Assembly (NCBI RefSeq): GCF_014269185.2
Contig: NZ_JABWRZ020000001.1
Coordinates: 25,001-89,000, forward strand
Reading direction: 5' to 3'
Origin: Pseudomonas oryzicola
Lineage (GTDB): Bacteria; Pseudomonadota; Gammaproteobacteria; Pseudomonadales; Pseudomonadaceae
DNA length: 64,000 nt
The position numbers were made by a program, and so were the translations under genes. Below the pieces are notes generated by a model that worked only from the letters and a program-made list of their open reading frames with translations, had not been told where the DNA came from and searched no databases. Below are positions 25,758 through 34,823 of this stretch, one piece after another (position 1 is the first letter of the stretch; every line of letters begins with the position of its first letter).

Positions 25758-26495
25758 GTCTTTACCCTTTGTTCTAGTGGTCATGGGCACCCGACGGAAC
25801 GCTTGTAACAGAGCCGTCGCCCGGTGATGGGCAGCGGATGTTCCGTCCGGCGAGTTCATGTAAGGACACCGCAGGCGAACGACAGAACGCTCGGCCAGCG
25901 AAAAAGGCCGCAACTATTGCGATGGCAAAGGGGGAAATCTAATGCCGGAAGCGCATACCCCATGCCGTTCATGCATAGGATTTTTGACCTCCAGGATGGG
26001 TTCGCAAGTGCTTGATTTATAACGTTCGGAATCCCGAACAAGACCAAATCGCCAATTTTCGGCAGATTTGGCCGTGTAGAAAGGGCTCGGAAGATGGCTT
26101 GTTCGACTATCCGAATGGCATAAATGCCACTTGATTGGCGAGTCGGCTGTGCGAAAAAAAATGATGTACGGTCGAAACAAAATGTGTCTCGAGAGGGAAT
26201 TCGCGCAGGGAAGAGGAGGTTGCCGATGGCTCCTCGGAAGCCAGGTCTGGCCAGGTACCCGCGTGGCACCGCCGACCTGATGCTTCCGATTCCGCCTTTC
26301 CTGACCCGGCCCAATGCTGGAGGCACTCCCTGTACCCCTAGGCCACTCCGATCCTGTAACAATCAGAACGGCCCGGCCCCTTGGTCATGTGCTGCCCCTC
26401 CTCGGGGCGGCGCATCATAGAAGGCCGAACTATAGAAAGGTTCGGCTTCTATTACGTGACAGTGCATGACTTTTCACACGTACCGCCGCAAACGC
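25758..26495. other. 738-nt region between gltP and the lysozyme-inhibitor gene
   Basis: No convincing gene on either strand. The stretch 25920-26200 is distinctly AT-rich compared with the rest of the window. It contains a palindrome GTTCGG-AATC-CCGAAC at 26024-26039, 267 bases upstream of gltP. Near 26395-26450 two hairpins (GCCCCTCCTCGGGGC, and AGAAGGCCGAAC pairing with GTTCGGCTTCT) may end transcription of the leftward operon above. The remainder is probably gltP control sequence, or an unannotated RNA that I cannot define. Confidence 0.45.
26024..26039. promoter_or_regulatory. Palindrome upstream of gltP
   Basis: GTTCGG - AATC - CCGAAC, a perfect 6-bp dyad in an AT-rich region. A regulator binding site is plausible; the protein is unknown. 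Confidence 0.35.
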
Positions 26496-26966
26496 TCAGT
26501 ACCAGTTCGGGTCACGCTTAAGCTGCTCTTGCAGCATCGCCTTCATGCCGTCATCCGGCTTGCCCAGCCAGCGATACTGCGCGTGGCGGGTAGGCGATTT
26601 GTCCTTGGGCAAGCCTTCGGGTACCTCCACGAGCATCCCGTAGGCGTCGTCCTTGTCCCAGCTGAACGCCACGATCAGGCGCTTGTAGGTGCAGTTGTCC
26701 GCTCGTTCGCACAACGGGCCAACCAGATATTGGTCTCCATCTTCGGTAACAGCCGACATCTGTTGCTGGGAACTGCCGGTCAGATTGACCACCCAATCGG
26801 GCAGGCGTTCCTCGCCTTTGATTGCGTCCTGCCAGGTTTCCCGATACTCAGGGTCCGAGCCGAGCAACTGGTCGACCCGGACCTGGCCGTCATTGGCCGC
26901 CATCGCCGCCGCACTGCCGCCCATCAACAGGGCGGCAGCCAGGGCTGTCCAACGCTTCCTGCCCAT
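26496..26966 (-). CDS. Ivy-family lysozyme inhibitor-like periplasmic protein
   Basis: A 156-residue protein with signal peptide (MGRKRWTALAAALLMGGSAAAMA). The mature part resembles Ivy, the inhibitor of vertebrate C-type lysozyme: LPDWVVNLTG, YLVGPLCERADNC, YKRLIVAFSWDKDDAYGML and RWLGKPDDGMKAML line up in order. The disulfide loop of E. coli Ivy, CKPHDC, inserts a histidine into the lysozyme active site; here the loop is CERADNC, one residue longer and without histidine. The ATG at 26966 has GAGG upstream; a TTG two codons earlier overlaps the preceding DUF1328 stop. Fold assignment is likely; inhibitory activity is uncertain. Confidence 0.72.
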   Translation of the reverse strand: MGRKRWTALAAALLMGGSAAAMAANDGQVRVDQLLGSDPEYRETWQDAIKGEERLPDWVVNLTGSSQQQMSAVTEDGDQYLVGPLCERADNCTYKRLIVAFSWDKDDAYGMLVEVPEGLPKDKSPTRHAQYRWLGKPDDGMKAMLQEQLKRDPNWY

Positions 26967-26968
26967 CT

Positions 26969-27172
<204 letters not shown>

Positions 27173-27463
27173 TCAGAAGACCCAGCGATCCTGCGGCACG
27201 ACAGTTTCCACAGTAGCCGGTGAAGCCTTGGCCTGGCCGCCTGGAATCGGGCCGGCGGCCATGACCAGGGTATTGGCACGAGTCGCCTGAATCTGGGTCA
27301 ACAGGGCGGTCTGCGCCGCCACTTGCTCGGTCAGGCGCGCGGTCTGCCAGCTGTAGTAGACGAGGCCGGCGGCCAAGGTCAGCAGCAGCGCCATGGCGAG
27401 TGAAAACATCTGGCGCAGGGGCAATGCGGCGTCTTGCGAGCGGTTGACGGATTGACGGTTCAT
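27173..27463 (-). CDS. Hypothetical single-pass membrane protein
   Basis: A 96-residue protein. A basic, polar N-terminus is followed by one hydrophobic helix (MFSLAMALLLTLAAGLVYY, about residues 19-37), a Gln/Thr-rich, possibly coiled-coil stretch (RLTEQVAAQTALLTQIQATR), and a Pro/Ala-rich tail ending DRWVF. The topology suggests an inner-membrane anchor with a periplasmic tail. An AGGAGGAGCC site precedes the ATG. I do not recognise the family. It lies 42 bases upstream of the DUF1328 gene, probably in the same transcript. Confidence 0.65.
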   Translation of the reverse strand: MNRQSVNRSQDAALPLRQMFSLAMALLLTLAAGLVYYSWQTARLTEQVAAQTALLTQIQATRANTLVMAAGPIPGGQAKASPATVETVVPQDRWVF

Positions 27464-27642
27464 GCCGGCTCCTCCTGCTGTAATTTTTTGTTCAAACCTG
27501 AACAGGTAACTGCAGCCTGCATGCCAGCCTGGGACCGCTAATTAAATCCTTGCAATTCAATTAGTTATCAATCATTGCCAGCCCAGCGAAGCTCGTATCC
27601 TGCACGATGCCCGCTTGGCCGTCGTGCGAATTGCACGATCGG

Positions 27643-28464
27643 TCAGCCTTCGACCTTGGTTGCCACCTTGAGCAAGTCGGCATCTACGCCCCGCACACCC
27701 ACGATCTGCCGGGCAATCTCGACAGCAATGGTTTTCTGTTCACTGCTGACCACCTCGCCCGACAATCGCACCAGGCCCCCTTCACAGGCCACTTTCAGAT
27801 TCAGGCCGTCCAGGTTGCGGCTGAAGCGGTAGCTGTTGTGGATTTTGTCGATGATCCAGCTGTCACTCGGTTGCGGCCCGGTCGAGCCGCCTATCGGGGC
27901 TTCGCTGGTCTTGGCCATGGCTGCGGAATCAAGACTGACCAGGTTGTTGACCAACTGCACACCATCAGTGGTACGCGCCACCACGCCTGCGAGTTCCTTG
28001 GCCTCGGCACTGTCGACCTTGCCCCGCAGGGTCACGACACCCTCGCTGCTTTGTACATCTATAGGGGCGCGCTCGGTGGTGCGGCTCCACAGCAACCGGG
28101 CGCGGATGACCGCTGCCAGGGTGGCGTCTTCCAGACGCTGGGCATAGGCGCGCAGCTCCAACGGCCGCTCCACCAGCTGGGCGTTGACCCGCAGTTGGTT
28201 ATCCACCTTCTCGATGCCGCGAGTGGCCAGAGCTACCTGCTCGGCCAGCTGTCGCTCGACGTCATTCTCCACTTCACCGGAAAGCCGCGCCTGCTTGCCG
28301 TTTACTTCGACGTCGATCCGGAACAGGTCGAGCATGCGGTTGAGCGACAGGGCTGTTTGCAGCGCGCCTTCAAGGCGCGCGTCCTGTACCGGGTCGGCGT
28401 ATGCCGGGGTGAACGCCGGCAGCAAGACGGCTGCCAACACCGCGGTACGCAGGTAAAAAGTCAT
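27643..28464 (-). CDS. Periplasmic protein with three BON domains
   Basis: A 273-residue exported protein (signal peptide ending TPAYA). It contains three BON repeats: roughly residues 28-95 (RIDVEVNGKQARLSGEVEN), 110-180 (PIDVQSSEGVVTLRGKVDS) and 200-270 (NLKVACEGGLVRLSGEVVS). BON domains are thought to bind phospholipid or membrane, as in OsmY, and the family is often induced by osmotic or envelope stress. It is divergent from algB, with 212 bases between them, so the AlgB/KinB region may influence it; this is only positional. Confidence 0.82.
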   Translation of the reverse strand: MTFYLRTAVLAAVLLPAFTPAYADPVQDARLEGALQTALSLNRMLDLFRIDVEVNGKQARLSGEVENDVERQLAEQVALATRGIEKVDNQLRVNAQLVERPLELRAYAQRLEDATLAAVIRARLLWSRTTERAPIDVQSSEGVVTLRGKVDSAEAKELAGVVARTTDGVQLVNNLVSLDSAAMAKTSEAPIGGSTGPQPSDSWIIDKIHNSYRFSRNLDGLNLKVACEGGLVRLSGEVVSSEQKTIAVEIARQIVGVRGVDADLLKVATKVEG

Positions 28465-28676
28465 GACAATGCCTCCTTATGTAGGCAAATACTGAAAATC
28501 ATCGCAACCAATGTGCCATTGGCCACCTCTAAGCAAATCACCGGGATAGCGCGGCCTCTAGGCGTTGATTGGCCATTGGCTAGCATGCAAAGGTCCGATT
28601 CCTTCAGAATTGACCATGCAACTTGCCCGATTTTTCCCACACTAATTTGAAGACCTATCCCTAAGGAGCGCAGGAC

Positions 28677-30023
28677 ATGGAATCAGCTCAGGACACTCAA
28701 GGCCGCATTCTGCTGGTGGATGACGAGTCCGCGATCCTGCGCACTTTCCGCTACTGCCTGGAGGACGAGGGCTATAGCGTGGCCACGGCCAACAGCGCGG
28801 CGCAGGCCGAAACCCTGCTGCAGCGCCAGGTATTCGACTTGTGCTTCCTGGATTTGCGCCTGGGCGAAGACAATGGGCTCGACGTGCTGGCGCAAATGCG
28901 TATCCAGGCTCCCTGGATGCGGGTGGTGATCGTGACCGCGCATTCGGCGATCGACACGGCGGTGGATGCGATCCAGGCCGGCGCTGCCGACTACCTGGTC
29001 AAGCCGTGCAGCCCCGACCAGCTGCGCCTGGCCACCGCCAAGCAGCTGGAAGTGCGCCAGCTGTCTGCACGCCTCGAGGCCTTGGAAGGCGAAGTGCGCA
29101 AACCCAAGGACGGCCTGGACTCGCACAGCCCGGCGATGATGGCGGTGCTGGAAACCGCCCGCCAGGTTGCCACCACCGACGCCAACATCCTCATCCTTGG
29201 TGAGTCCGGTACCGGTAAAGGCGAACTAGCCCGAGCCATCCATGGCTGGAGCAAGCGGGCGCGCAAGGCCTGCGTGACCATCAACTGCCCGTCGCTGAAC
29301 GCCGAGCTGATGGAAAGCGAGCTGTTTGGCCACACCCGCGGCGCCTTTACCGGCGCCAGTGAAAGCACACTGGGGCGGGTCAACCAGGCCGACGGCGGCA
29401 CACTGTTCCTCGACGAAATCGGTGATTTCCCACTGACTTTGCAACCAAAACTGCTGCGTTTCATTCAGGACAAGGAATACGAGCGCGTCGGCGACCCGGT
29501 CACTCGCCGTGCCGACGTGCGTATCCTGGCTGCCACGAACCTCAACCTCGAAGAGATGGTGCGCGAAAGTCGCTTTCGTGAAGACTTGCTGTACCGCCTG
29601 AATGTCATCACCCTGCACCTGCCGCCGCTGCGCGAGCGCAGTGAAGATATCCTGACCCTGGCCGACCGTTTCCTCGCCCGTTTCGTCAAGGAATATTCCC
29701 GACCTGCGCGTGGTTTCAGTGACGAAGCGCGAACAGCACTGCTCAACTATCGCTGGCCCGGCAACATTCGTGAACTGCGCAACGTGGTGGAGCGAGCCAG
29801 CATCATCTGCCCACAGGAACGCGTGGAAGTCAGCCATCTGGGCATGGCCGAGCAGCCCTCAGGCAACACGCCGCGCATTGGCGCGGCCCTGAGCCTGGAT
29901 GAGCTGGAACGCGCCCATATCGGCGCGGTGCTGGCTGCCAGCGACACCCTGGACCAAGCCGCCAAGACCCTGGGGATCGACGCCTCCACCTTGTACCGCA
30001 AGCGTAAGCAGTACAACCTATGA
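28677..30023 (+). CDS. algB: Two-component response regulator AlgB (NtrC family)
   Basis: A 448-residue NtrC-type regulator. Receiver domain: acidic pair Asp15/Asp16, phospho-acceptor Asp59 in CFLDLRLGED, and the lysine in DYLVKPCSPDQ. Central AAA+ domain: Walker A GESGTGKGELARAIH and the sigma-54 contact motif GAFTGA in HTRGAFTGASES, plus DGGTLFLDEIGDF. The C-terminal Fis-type HTH ends LDQAAKTLGIDASTLYRKRK. AlgB controls alginate and other virulence/biofilm genes and in P. aeruginosa acts largely without phosphorylation for alginate. AAGGAG precedes the start. Its stop overlaps the kinB start. Confidence 0.95.
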   Translation: MESAQDTQGRILLVDDESAILRTFRYCLEDEGYSVATANSAAQAETLLQRQVFDLCFLDLRLGEDNGLDVLAQMRIQAPWMRVVIVTAHSAIDTAVDAIQAGAADYLVKPCSPDQLRLATAKQLEVRQLSARLEALEGEVRKPKDGLDSHSPAMMAVLETARQVATTDANILILGESGTGKGELARAIHGWSKRARKACVTINCPSLNAELMESELFGHTRGAFTGASESTLGRVNQADGGTLFLDEIGDFPLTLQPKLLRFIQDKEYERVGDPVTRRADVRILAATNLNLEEMVRESRFREDLLYRLNVITLHLPPLRERSEDILTLADRFLARFVKEYSRPARGFSDEARTALLNYRWPGNIRELRNVVERASIICPQERVEVSHLGMAEQPSGNTPRIGAALSLDELERAHIGAVLAASDTLDQAAKTLGIDASTLYRKRKQYNL

Positions 30024-31801
30024 AGTGGCCACCCATGAAGCTGCGCACGCGGCTTTTTCTCAGCATCTCGGCGCTGGTTACCGTGGCGCTGCTGGGCCTG
30101 TTGCTGGGTTTGGTCAGCGTTCTGCAAATGGCCGCGGTGCAACAGCAACTGGTGCGCGATACGACTCATGTCCTGGAGGTAGGGCTGAAGCTGCGCCAGA
30201 ACCTGGGCGAACAGTTGACCCTGATCCTTGACGAAGGCACCACCCCGGAGAGCCTGCGGTTGCTGCAGGAAGATTTCCAGACTCTCCTCAATCAGGCACT
30301 GGAACAGGGCGGCGAGCGTACCAGCTTCAGCAAGGCCAGCAGCAATTACCGGGCCTTTCTCCAGGCCTACCGGGAGAGCCCCGCGCCCGCCCGCAGCATG
30401 GGAGCCGAGCAACCGCTGGGCGCCGCCTTCAACCAGGTTCGCAGCGACCTGATCGATTCCCATAAGCTGGCCCTGGAGCATATTACCCGCAGTGAGGAAC
30501 GCACCCGAGACCACGCCTTGCTGATCAGCGGCATGCTTGGCCTGATGGGCCTGGTGGTGCTGGTCCTGGGCTTCGTCACTGCGCACAACATCGCGCGGCG
30601 CTTTGGCCAGCCGATCGAAGCGCTGGCCAAAGCGGCCGACCAACTCGGCGAAGGCAATTTCGATGTCACCCTGCCGGTGACCCAGGCCGCCGAGCTCAAC
30701 CAGCTGACCCGCCGCTTCGGCCTGATGGCCGAGGCCTTGCGCAAACACCAGGCCACCAATGTCGATGAACTGCTGGCCGGCCAGCAACGCTTGCAAGCCG
30801 TACTGGACAGCATCGACGACGGCCTGCTGATCATCGACCGCCAGGGCCGCCTGGAACACCTCAACCCTGTGGCACAGCGCCAGCTGGGCTGGACCGACAG
30901 CCGCGTGGGAAGCAGCCTGGCCGAGGCCTTGCAGCGCCCGGAGCTGGAACAACAAATTCGCCAGGTGCTGCGCGGCGGCAACCTCGAACGCCCACCGGAC
31001 GACCTGAACATCGAGGTCGATGAGGAAACCCGCCTGCTCACCTACAGCCTGACCCCGGTCAGCCACCCGCAAGGGCCGATTCTTGGTGCGGTGATGGTGT
31101 TGCACGATGTGACCGAACAGCGGGCTTTCGAGCGTGTGCGCAGCGAGTTCGTGCTGCGCGCATCCCACGAACTGCGTACCCCGGTAACCGGCATGCACAT
31201 GGCCTTCGGGCTGTTGCGTGAGCGCCTCAAGTTCCCACCTGAAGCTCGCGAGCATGACTTGCTGGAAACCATTGGCGAAGAAATGCAGCGTCTTACCCAG
31301 TTGATCAATGACCTGCTCAACTTCAGTCGCTACCAGAGCGGGCTGCAAAAGCTCGAGCTGGCCCCCTGCGCCATCGACGAGCTGCTGGAACGCGCGCAGC
31401 TGCGCTTTGCCGAGCAGGCTGCGCACAAGCAGATCGAGTTGATCAGAGAGCTGGAGCCGCCATTGCCACGTATCCAGGCCGATGTCGTCCAACTGGACCG
31501 GGTTCTGGACAACCTGCTGCACAACGCCATCCGCCATACCGCCAGCGGGGGGCGCATCCGCCTGCATGCGCGACGCCATGCGGAACGGGTGATCATCAGT
31601 ATCGAGGATAATGGCGAGGGCATCGCCTATGGACAGCAGGGGCGCATCTTCGAGCCTTTCGTGCAGGTAGGCCGCAAGAAAGGCGGGGCCGGGCTGGGGC
31701 TGGCGCTGTGCAAGGAAATCGTGCAGCTGCATGGCGGACGCATGGGGGTCTTTTCTCGGCCAGGGCAGGGTACCCAGTTCTACATGGCGCTGCCGGTCTG
31801 A
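30020..31801 (+). CDS. kinB: Sensor histidine kinase KinB
   Basis: A 593-residue membrane kinase. TM1 is near residues 9-35, a periplasmic four-helix sensor region follows, and TM2 is near 170-195. Then come HAMP (RRFGQPIEALAKAADQLGEG), a PAS domain (LDSIDDGLLIIDRQGRLEHL), the H-box with His383 in RASHELRTPVTGMHM, and an HATPase domain with DNLLHNAIRHT and GGAGLGLALCKEIV. It phosphorylates and, in P. aeruginosa, also dephosphorylates AlgB. The start at 30020 gives an ATGA overlap with algB; ATG 30035 is an alternative. Its 3' end overlaps the convergent EAL gene by 22 bases. Confidence 0.94.
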   Translation: MKWPPMKLRTRLFLSISALVTVALLGLLLGLVSVLQMAAVQQQLVRDTTHVLEVGLKLRQNLGEQLTLILDEGTTPESLRLLQEDFQTLLNQALEQGGERTSFSKASSNYRAFLQAYRESPAPARSMGAEQPLGAAFNQVRSDLIDSHKLALEHITRSEERTRDHALLISGMLGLMGLVVLVLGFVTAHNIARRFGQPIEALAKAADQLGEGNFDVTLPVTQAAELNQLTRRFGLMAEALRKHQATNVDELLAGQQRLQAVLDSIDDGLLIIDRQGRLEHLNPVAQRQLGWTDSRVGSSLAEALQRPELEQQIRQVLRGGNLERPPDDLNIEVDEETRLLTYSLTPVSHPQGPILGAVMVLHDVTEQRAFERVRSEFVLRASHELRTPVTGMHMAFGLLRERLKFPPEAREHDLLETIGEEMQRLTQLINDLLNFSRYQSGLQKLELAPCAIDELLERAQLRFAEQAAHKQIELIRELEPPLPRIQADVVQLDRVLDNLLHNAIRHTASGGRIRLHARRHAERVIISIEDNGEGIAYGQQGRIFEPFVQVGRKKGGAGLGLALCKEIVQLHGGRMGVFSRPGQGTQFYMALPV

Positions 31802-33390
31802 TGCCCGCGGGTCACCAGCTCGGCAAACTGCCGGGCATTCAACGGCCGGGCAAATAGCCAGCCCTGGCCATAATGGACCCCTTCGCTGCTTAGCAGTAGC
31901 GCCTGGTCCTCGCTCTCGATGCCTTCGGCAATCACCCGCAGATGCAGGTCATGGGCCATGCGGATGATATGTGGGGCAACACCGCTGCTGGCGGCATCAT
32001 GACCCAAGGCATCGATGAATGCCTTGTCGATCTTCAGGCAATCCACTGGCAGGGTCTGCAGGTAGGCCAGACTGCAATAACCCGTGCCGAAATCATCGAT
32101 CAGCACCTGATGCCCAACTGCCCGCAGGGCCTGCAGGTTATCCCGCGCCACCACCACATCGATCAGGCCACGCTCGGTGACCTCGAAGGCAATCTGCCTG
32201 GCCGCTACTTTGTGCAAGGCCAACAAGCGTGCCGCCACCCGGCCAATCCGCGGCACCATCACATCGCAAGCCGCCAGGTTCACCGAAATGTACAAGTCGG
32301 GGTGAGAGCGCAGCAGCTGCCCTAGCTGCTCCAGCACACGCTGCAGGACAAAGTCGGTGATCTGGCGAATCTGCCCGGTATTTTCCGCCAGCGGAATGAA
32401 CAGGTCCGGACTGGTCAGTGTCCCGTCCGGGCGGCGCCAGCGCACCAGAGCCTCGGCCCCCACGCAGCGTCGGCTGTCGAGTTCGAAGATCGGCTGATAG
32501 AGCACCTGCAGCTCACCGCGGCGCAAGGCATTCTGCAACTCCGAGCTCATCGACCGCTTTTGCAGGATCAACTGCAACACCACCCAACCGATGCAGCAAG
32601 CTGCCAGTACGCTGCCGGGGAACAATAGCCAGAGCATGCCATTCATCTTCAACGGCAGTTTGGCCCTCGGGGCAATCAGCACCAGCTGGTAGTCCGGCGA
32701 CTTGGTAGGCATGCGGTAGATCAAGCGGTCGCTGAGCTCGAGCAGCGACTTGTGGCTGGTCGACCAGGCCGAGGGTGGCGGCCAGACCTGCGGCGGGCCC
32801 AATACCGGGATGGCACGGGCGCCATTGTCCAGTACAACTACCAGGCTACCGCCTGGGGGCAGGTCGACCACATCGGTCAGGTGCCCACGGGAAGTGGACA
32901 CCACGAACTTGCCTCGCCCCAACATCAGCGCGGCCAGGTTCTCGTTCGGCTCGGTCGTGGTGTTCAGCCAATAGCTGTAGGTTGGTCCCTGAATGTCGGG
33001 GGCGCGCAAGCGTTCGAAGGCCCGCTCGTCACCACGGCTGGAACAGGCGACCTGCCCATCCACATACGCCGCCTCATATATGAACCGCGAGCTCAGGCTC
33101 ACCTGTTGCAATGTCGTGAGCATCGCCGGGCTGCAGCCGCGCAAGGGCTGCGCCTGCAACAGGTCAACCCCTTCACGCAGCTGGCCGAACACCTGCTCCA
33201 GGCGCTCCAGAAAGCGTTCGCCCCGGGCATTCATCTGTTCGCTCTCGCTTTGCTTCATCTGCTGCAAGGCAATGCCGAGGCTGGCGGACAGCAACAGTGC
33301 GGCACTGGCCAGTGCCGCCATGCTGGCCAGCATCCAGGGATGGAAAAAAATTTGGCGCAGCAACACGATGAGGGCTGACATCGACGGCAT
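31780..33390 (-). CDS. CSS-domain EAL cyclic-di-GMP phosphodiesterase
   Basis: A 536-residue inner-membrane protein. An N-terminal helix (~residues 18-40), a periplasmic CSS domain with cysteines in QPLRGCSPAM and QVACSSRGDE, and a second helix (~255-275) precede the EAL domain. The EAL domain has the active motifs EALVRWRR, NLAACDVMV, DDFGTGYCSL, DKAFID and AEGIES, so c-di-GMP hydrolysis to pGpG is expected. In PdeC-type relatives a disulfide in the CSS domain, made by DsbA/DsbB, keeps the enzyme less active and reduction triggers activity or processing. A dsbA gene lies 4 kb downstream. Start could also be the ATG three codons later. Confidence 0.9.
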   Translation of the reverse strand: MPSMSALIVLLRQIFFHPWMLASMAALASAALLLSASLGIALQQMKQSESEQMNARGERFLERLEQVFGQLREGVDLLQAQPLRGCSPAMLTTLQQVSLSSRFIYEAAYVDGQVACSSRGDERAFERLRAPDIQGPTYSYWLNTTTEPNENLAALMLGRGKFVVSTSRGHLTDVVDLPPGGSLVVVLDNGARAIPVLGPPQVWPPPSAWSTSHKSLLELSDRLIYRMPTKSPDYQLVLIAPRAKLPLKMNGMLWLLFPGSVLAACCIGWVVLQLILQKRSMSSELQNALRRGELQVLYQPIFELDSRRCVGAEALVRWRRPDGTLTSPDLFIPLAENTGQIRQITDFVLQRVLEQLGQLLRSHPDLYISVNLAACDVMVPRIGRVAARLLALHKVAARQIAFEVTERGLIDVVVARDNLQALRAVGHQVLIDDFGTGYCSLAYLQTLPVDCLKIDKAFIDALGHDAASSGVAPHIIRMAHDLHLRVIAEGIESEDQALLLSSEGVHYGQGWLFARPLNARQFAELVTRGHQTGSAM

Positions 33391-33481
33391 CCAGTTGATT
33401 ACTAAGGTATAGCAACTGGATCAGGAATCACCTTCGCCGTCTGGCGCCTGGATTGAGCCTGTGCCGACCACTCCGACAGGC

Positions 33482-34270
33482 TTAACGCATGCGGTTGAGT
33501 ACCTGCAGCATCGCCGCCGTCTGGGCATCCGGCATGCCATCGAAACGCTGCGGGCGGAAGCGCATCTGGAACGCGGAGATCACATGGCGGGTGGCAACAT
33601 CCAGCACCCCGGTTTTCTCGATCGCATAGCCAAACCGCGCCAGTTCCTGCTGATACCAGCCGACGCTTGGCGGGTTGACGCTGTAATAGGCCTGCTGCCG
33701 CGCCACAGCATTGGCATCCGGCCATATACCCAGCCCGGCGTCGGCCAAGCGCTTCCAGGGGAACAGCGGCCCCGGATCCAGCTTGCGCAGCGGCGCGATG
33801 TCGCTGTGTCCAATGATGTGGCGGGGCTCGATGTGGTTACGTTTCACGATGTCCTTGAGCAGCGCGATCAGCGACTGGATCTGCGCTTCGCTATAAGGAT
33901 GCCAGACCCGACCGTTTGGCGTGTCGGTGAAGCCTGGGTTGACGATTTCAATACCAATGGAAGAAGAATTCAGCCAGGTCCGCCCCTGCCACTGACTGTC
34001 ACCGGCATGCCAGGCGCGACGGCTTTCATCCACCAGCTGGTACACCTTGCCGGGACCATCACCCACCAGGTAGTGGCTGCTGACTTCGCCATGGGTCAGC
34101 AACGCCAGGGACCGCTCCAGCGAAGCATTGGTGTAATGGAGAACAACGAACTGGATACGGTTGTCCTGGTTGGCCGAAGGATGACTACGATCGATGCGCA
34201 GGCCTGTCGAGCAGCCGGCGATGGACAACAGCAGGAAGGAAAACAGCGTTCTTTTAAGCGTGGAAAGCAC
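33482..34270 (-). CDS. N-acetylmuramoyl-L-alanine amidase, lipoprotein (AmiD/Amidase_2)
   Basis: A 262-residue lipoprotein; lipobox SIAGC gives the lipidated Cys20. The Amidase_2 domain has zinc ligands His45 (VVLHYT), His155 (IIGHSDIAP) and Asp165, with Lys163 nearby, and RRAWHAGDSQW in the substrate groove. A C-terminal peptidoglycan-binding helical repeat follows (LARFGYAIEKTGVLDVATRH, FRPQRFDGMPDAQTAAML). This layout is AmiD-like: an outer-membrane enzyme that cleaves the amide between MurNAc and peptide in cell-wall turnover, unlike cytosolic AmpD. It is in the same direction as the EAL gene but separated by 90 bases. Confidence 0.9.
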   Translation of the reverse strand: MLSTLKRTLFSFLLLSIAGCSTGLRIDRSHPSANQDNRIQFVVLHYTNASLERSLALLTHGEVSSHYLVGDGPGKVYQLVDESRRAWHAGDSQWQGRTWLNSSSIGIEIVNPGFTDTPNGRVWHPYSEAQIQSLIALLKDIVKRNHIEPRHIIGHSDIAPLRKLDPGPLFPWKRLADAGLGIWPDANAVARQQAYYSVNPPSVGWYQQELARFGYAIEKTGVLDVATRHVISAFQMRFRPQRFDGMPDAQTAAMLQVLNRMR

Positions 34271-34336
34271 GTCAGTGGCCTCAGCGAATGAGCGCTACAG
34301 TATAACGTGCTCCCCGAGCACCGTGCTTGCCGCGAG

Positions 34337-34732
34337 TCAGCGGCTGCACATCAGCATGAACTCCAGCGCGTTGTCGCCGCTTGCGCCATTAACATCCACC
34401 AACTGGGTCATGACGGTCACATGGCTGGAAAGCGGAGTACCAATGACTTTGGCTTGGCCATGAAGTTGTCGCTCATAGCTGCTGGCGTCGATAGGCGAGG
34501 CCACACAGAAGCGAGGGTTGCCTGACATGGCAGAAGGCTTGAGCAATAACTTGTACTGGTTGAAATAGTTAGGCTGTGCCTGCAGTTCGATAATGTTGAT
34601 CCATTGCGGGGACTGCTGCAGTAACGTGCCATCTGCGGCGACATGCGCTGTCAGGATGGTCTGCTTGGCGTGGGCGCTGGCCTGGAAAGCCAGGCCGATC
34701 ATGAGCGGCAGGTACCATGTTCGAATTTTCAT
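34337..34732 (-). CDS. Secreted protein of unknown function
   Basis: A 131-residue protein with signal peptide (MKIRTWYLPLMIGLAFQASAHA). The mature ~109 residues are polar and beta-rich, with TILTAHVAADGTLLQQ, IIELQAQPNYF and a C-terminal pair of cysteines far apart (RFCVASP and FMLMCSR) that may form a disulfide. The overall pattern vaguely recalls CS1-type pilin subunits, but I do not claim homology. The ATG at 34732 has AAGGAA upstream; the frame is open 15 codons farther without a site. It stands alone between the amidase and the GGDEF gene. Confidence 0.65.
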   Translation of the reverse strand: MKIRTWYLPLMIGLAFQASAHAKQTILTAHVAADGTLLQQSPQWINIIELQAQPNYFNQYKLLLKPSAMSGNPRFCVASPIDASSYERQLHGQAKVIGTPLSSHVTVMTQLVDVNGASGDNALEFMLMCSR

Positions 34733-34823
34733 GTTCAGGTTCCTTGTGTGGATCGACGGCCAGCCACCTGCTGGCAAGGCCTGTCAGTGTCTATCCACAC
34801 ACCACTGCGAGTGCGGTAATTAT

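Noticed and set aside
25914..26180. 88-codon minus-strand frame upstream of gltP
   Set aside because: No ribosome-binding site, no domain, composition not protein-like; more likely regulatory DNA.
29747..31732. 661-codon open frame on the minus strand opposite kinB
   Set aside because: Antisense shadow of kinB with composition unlike real proteins.
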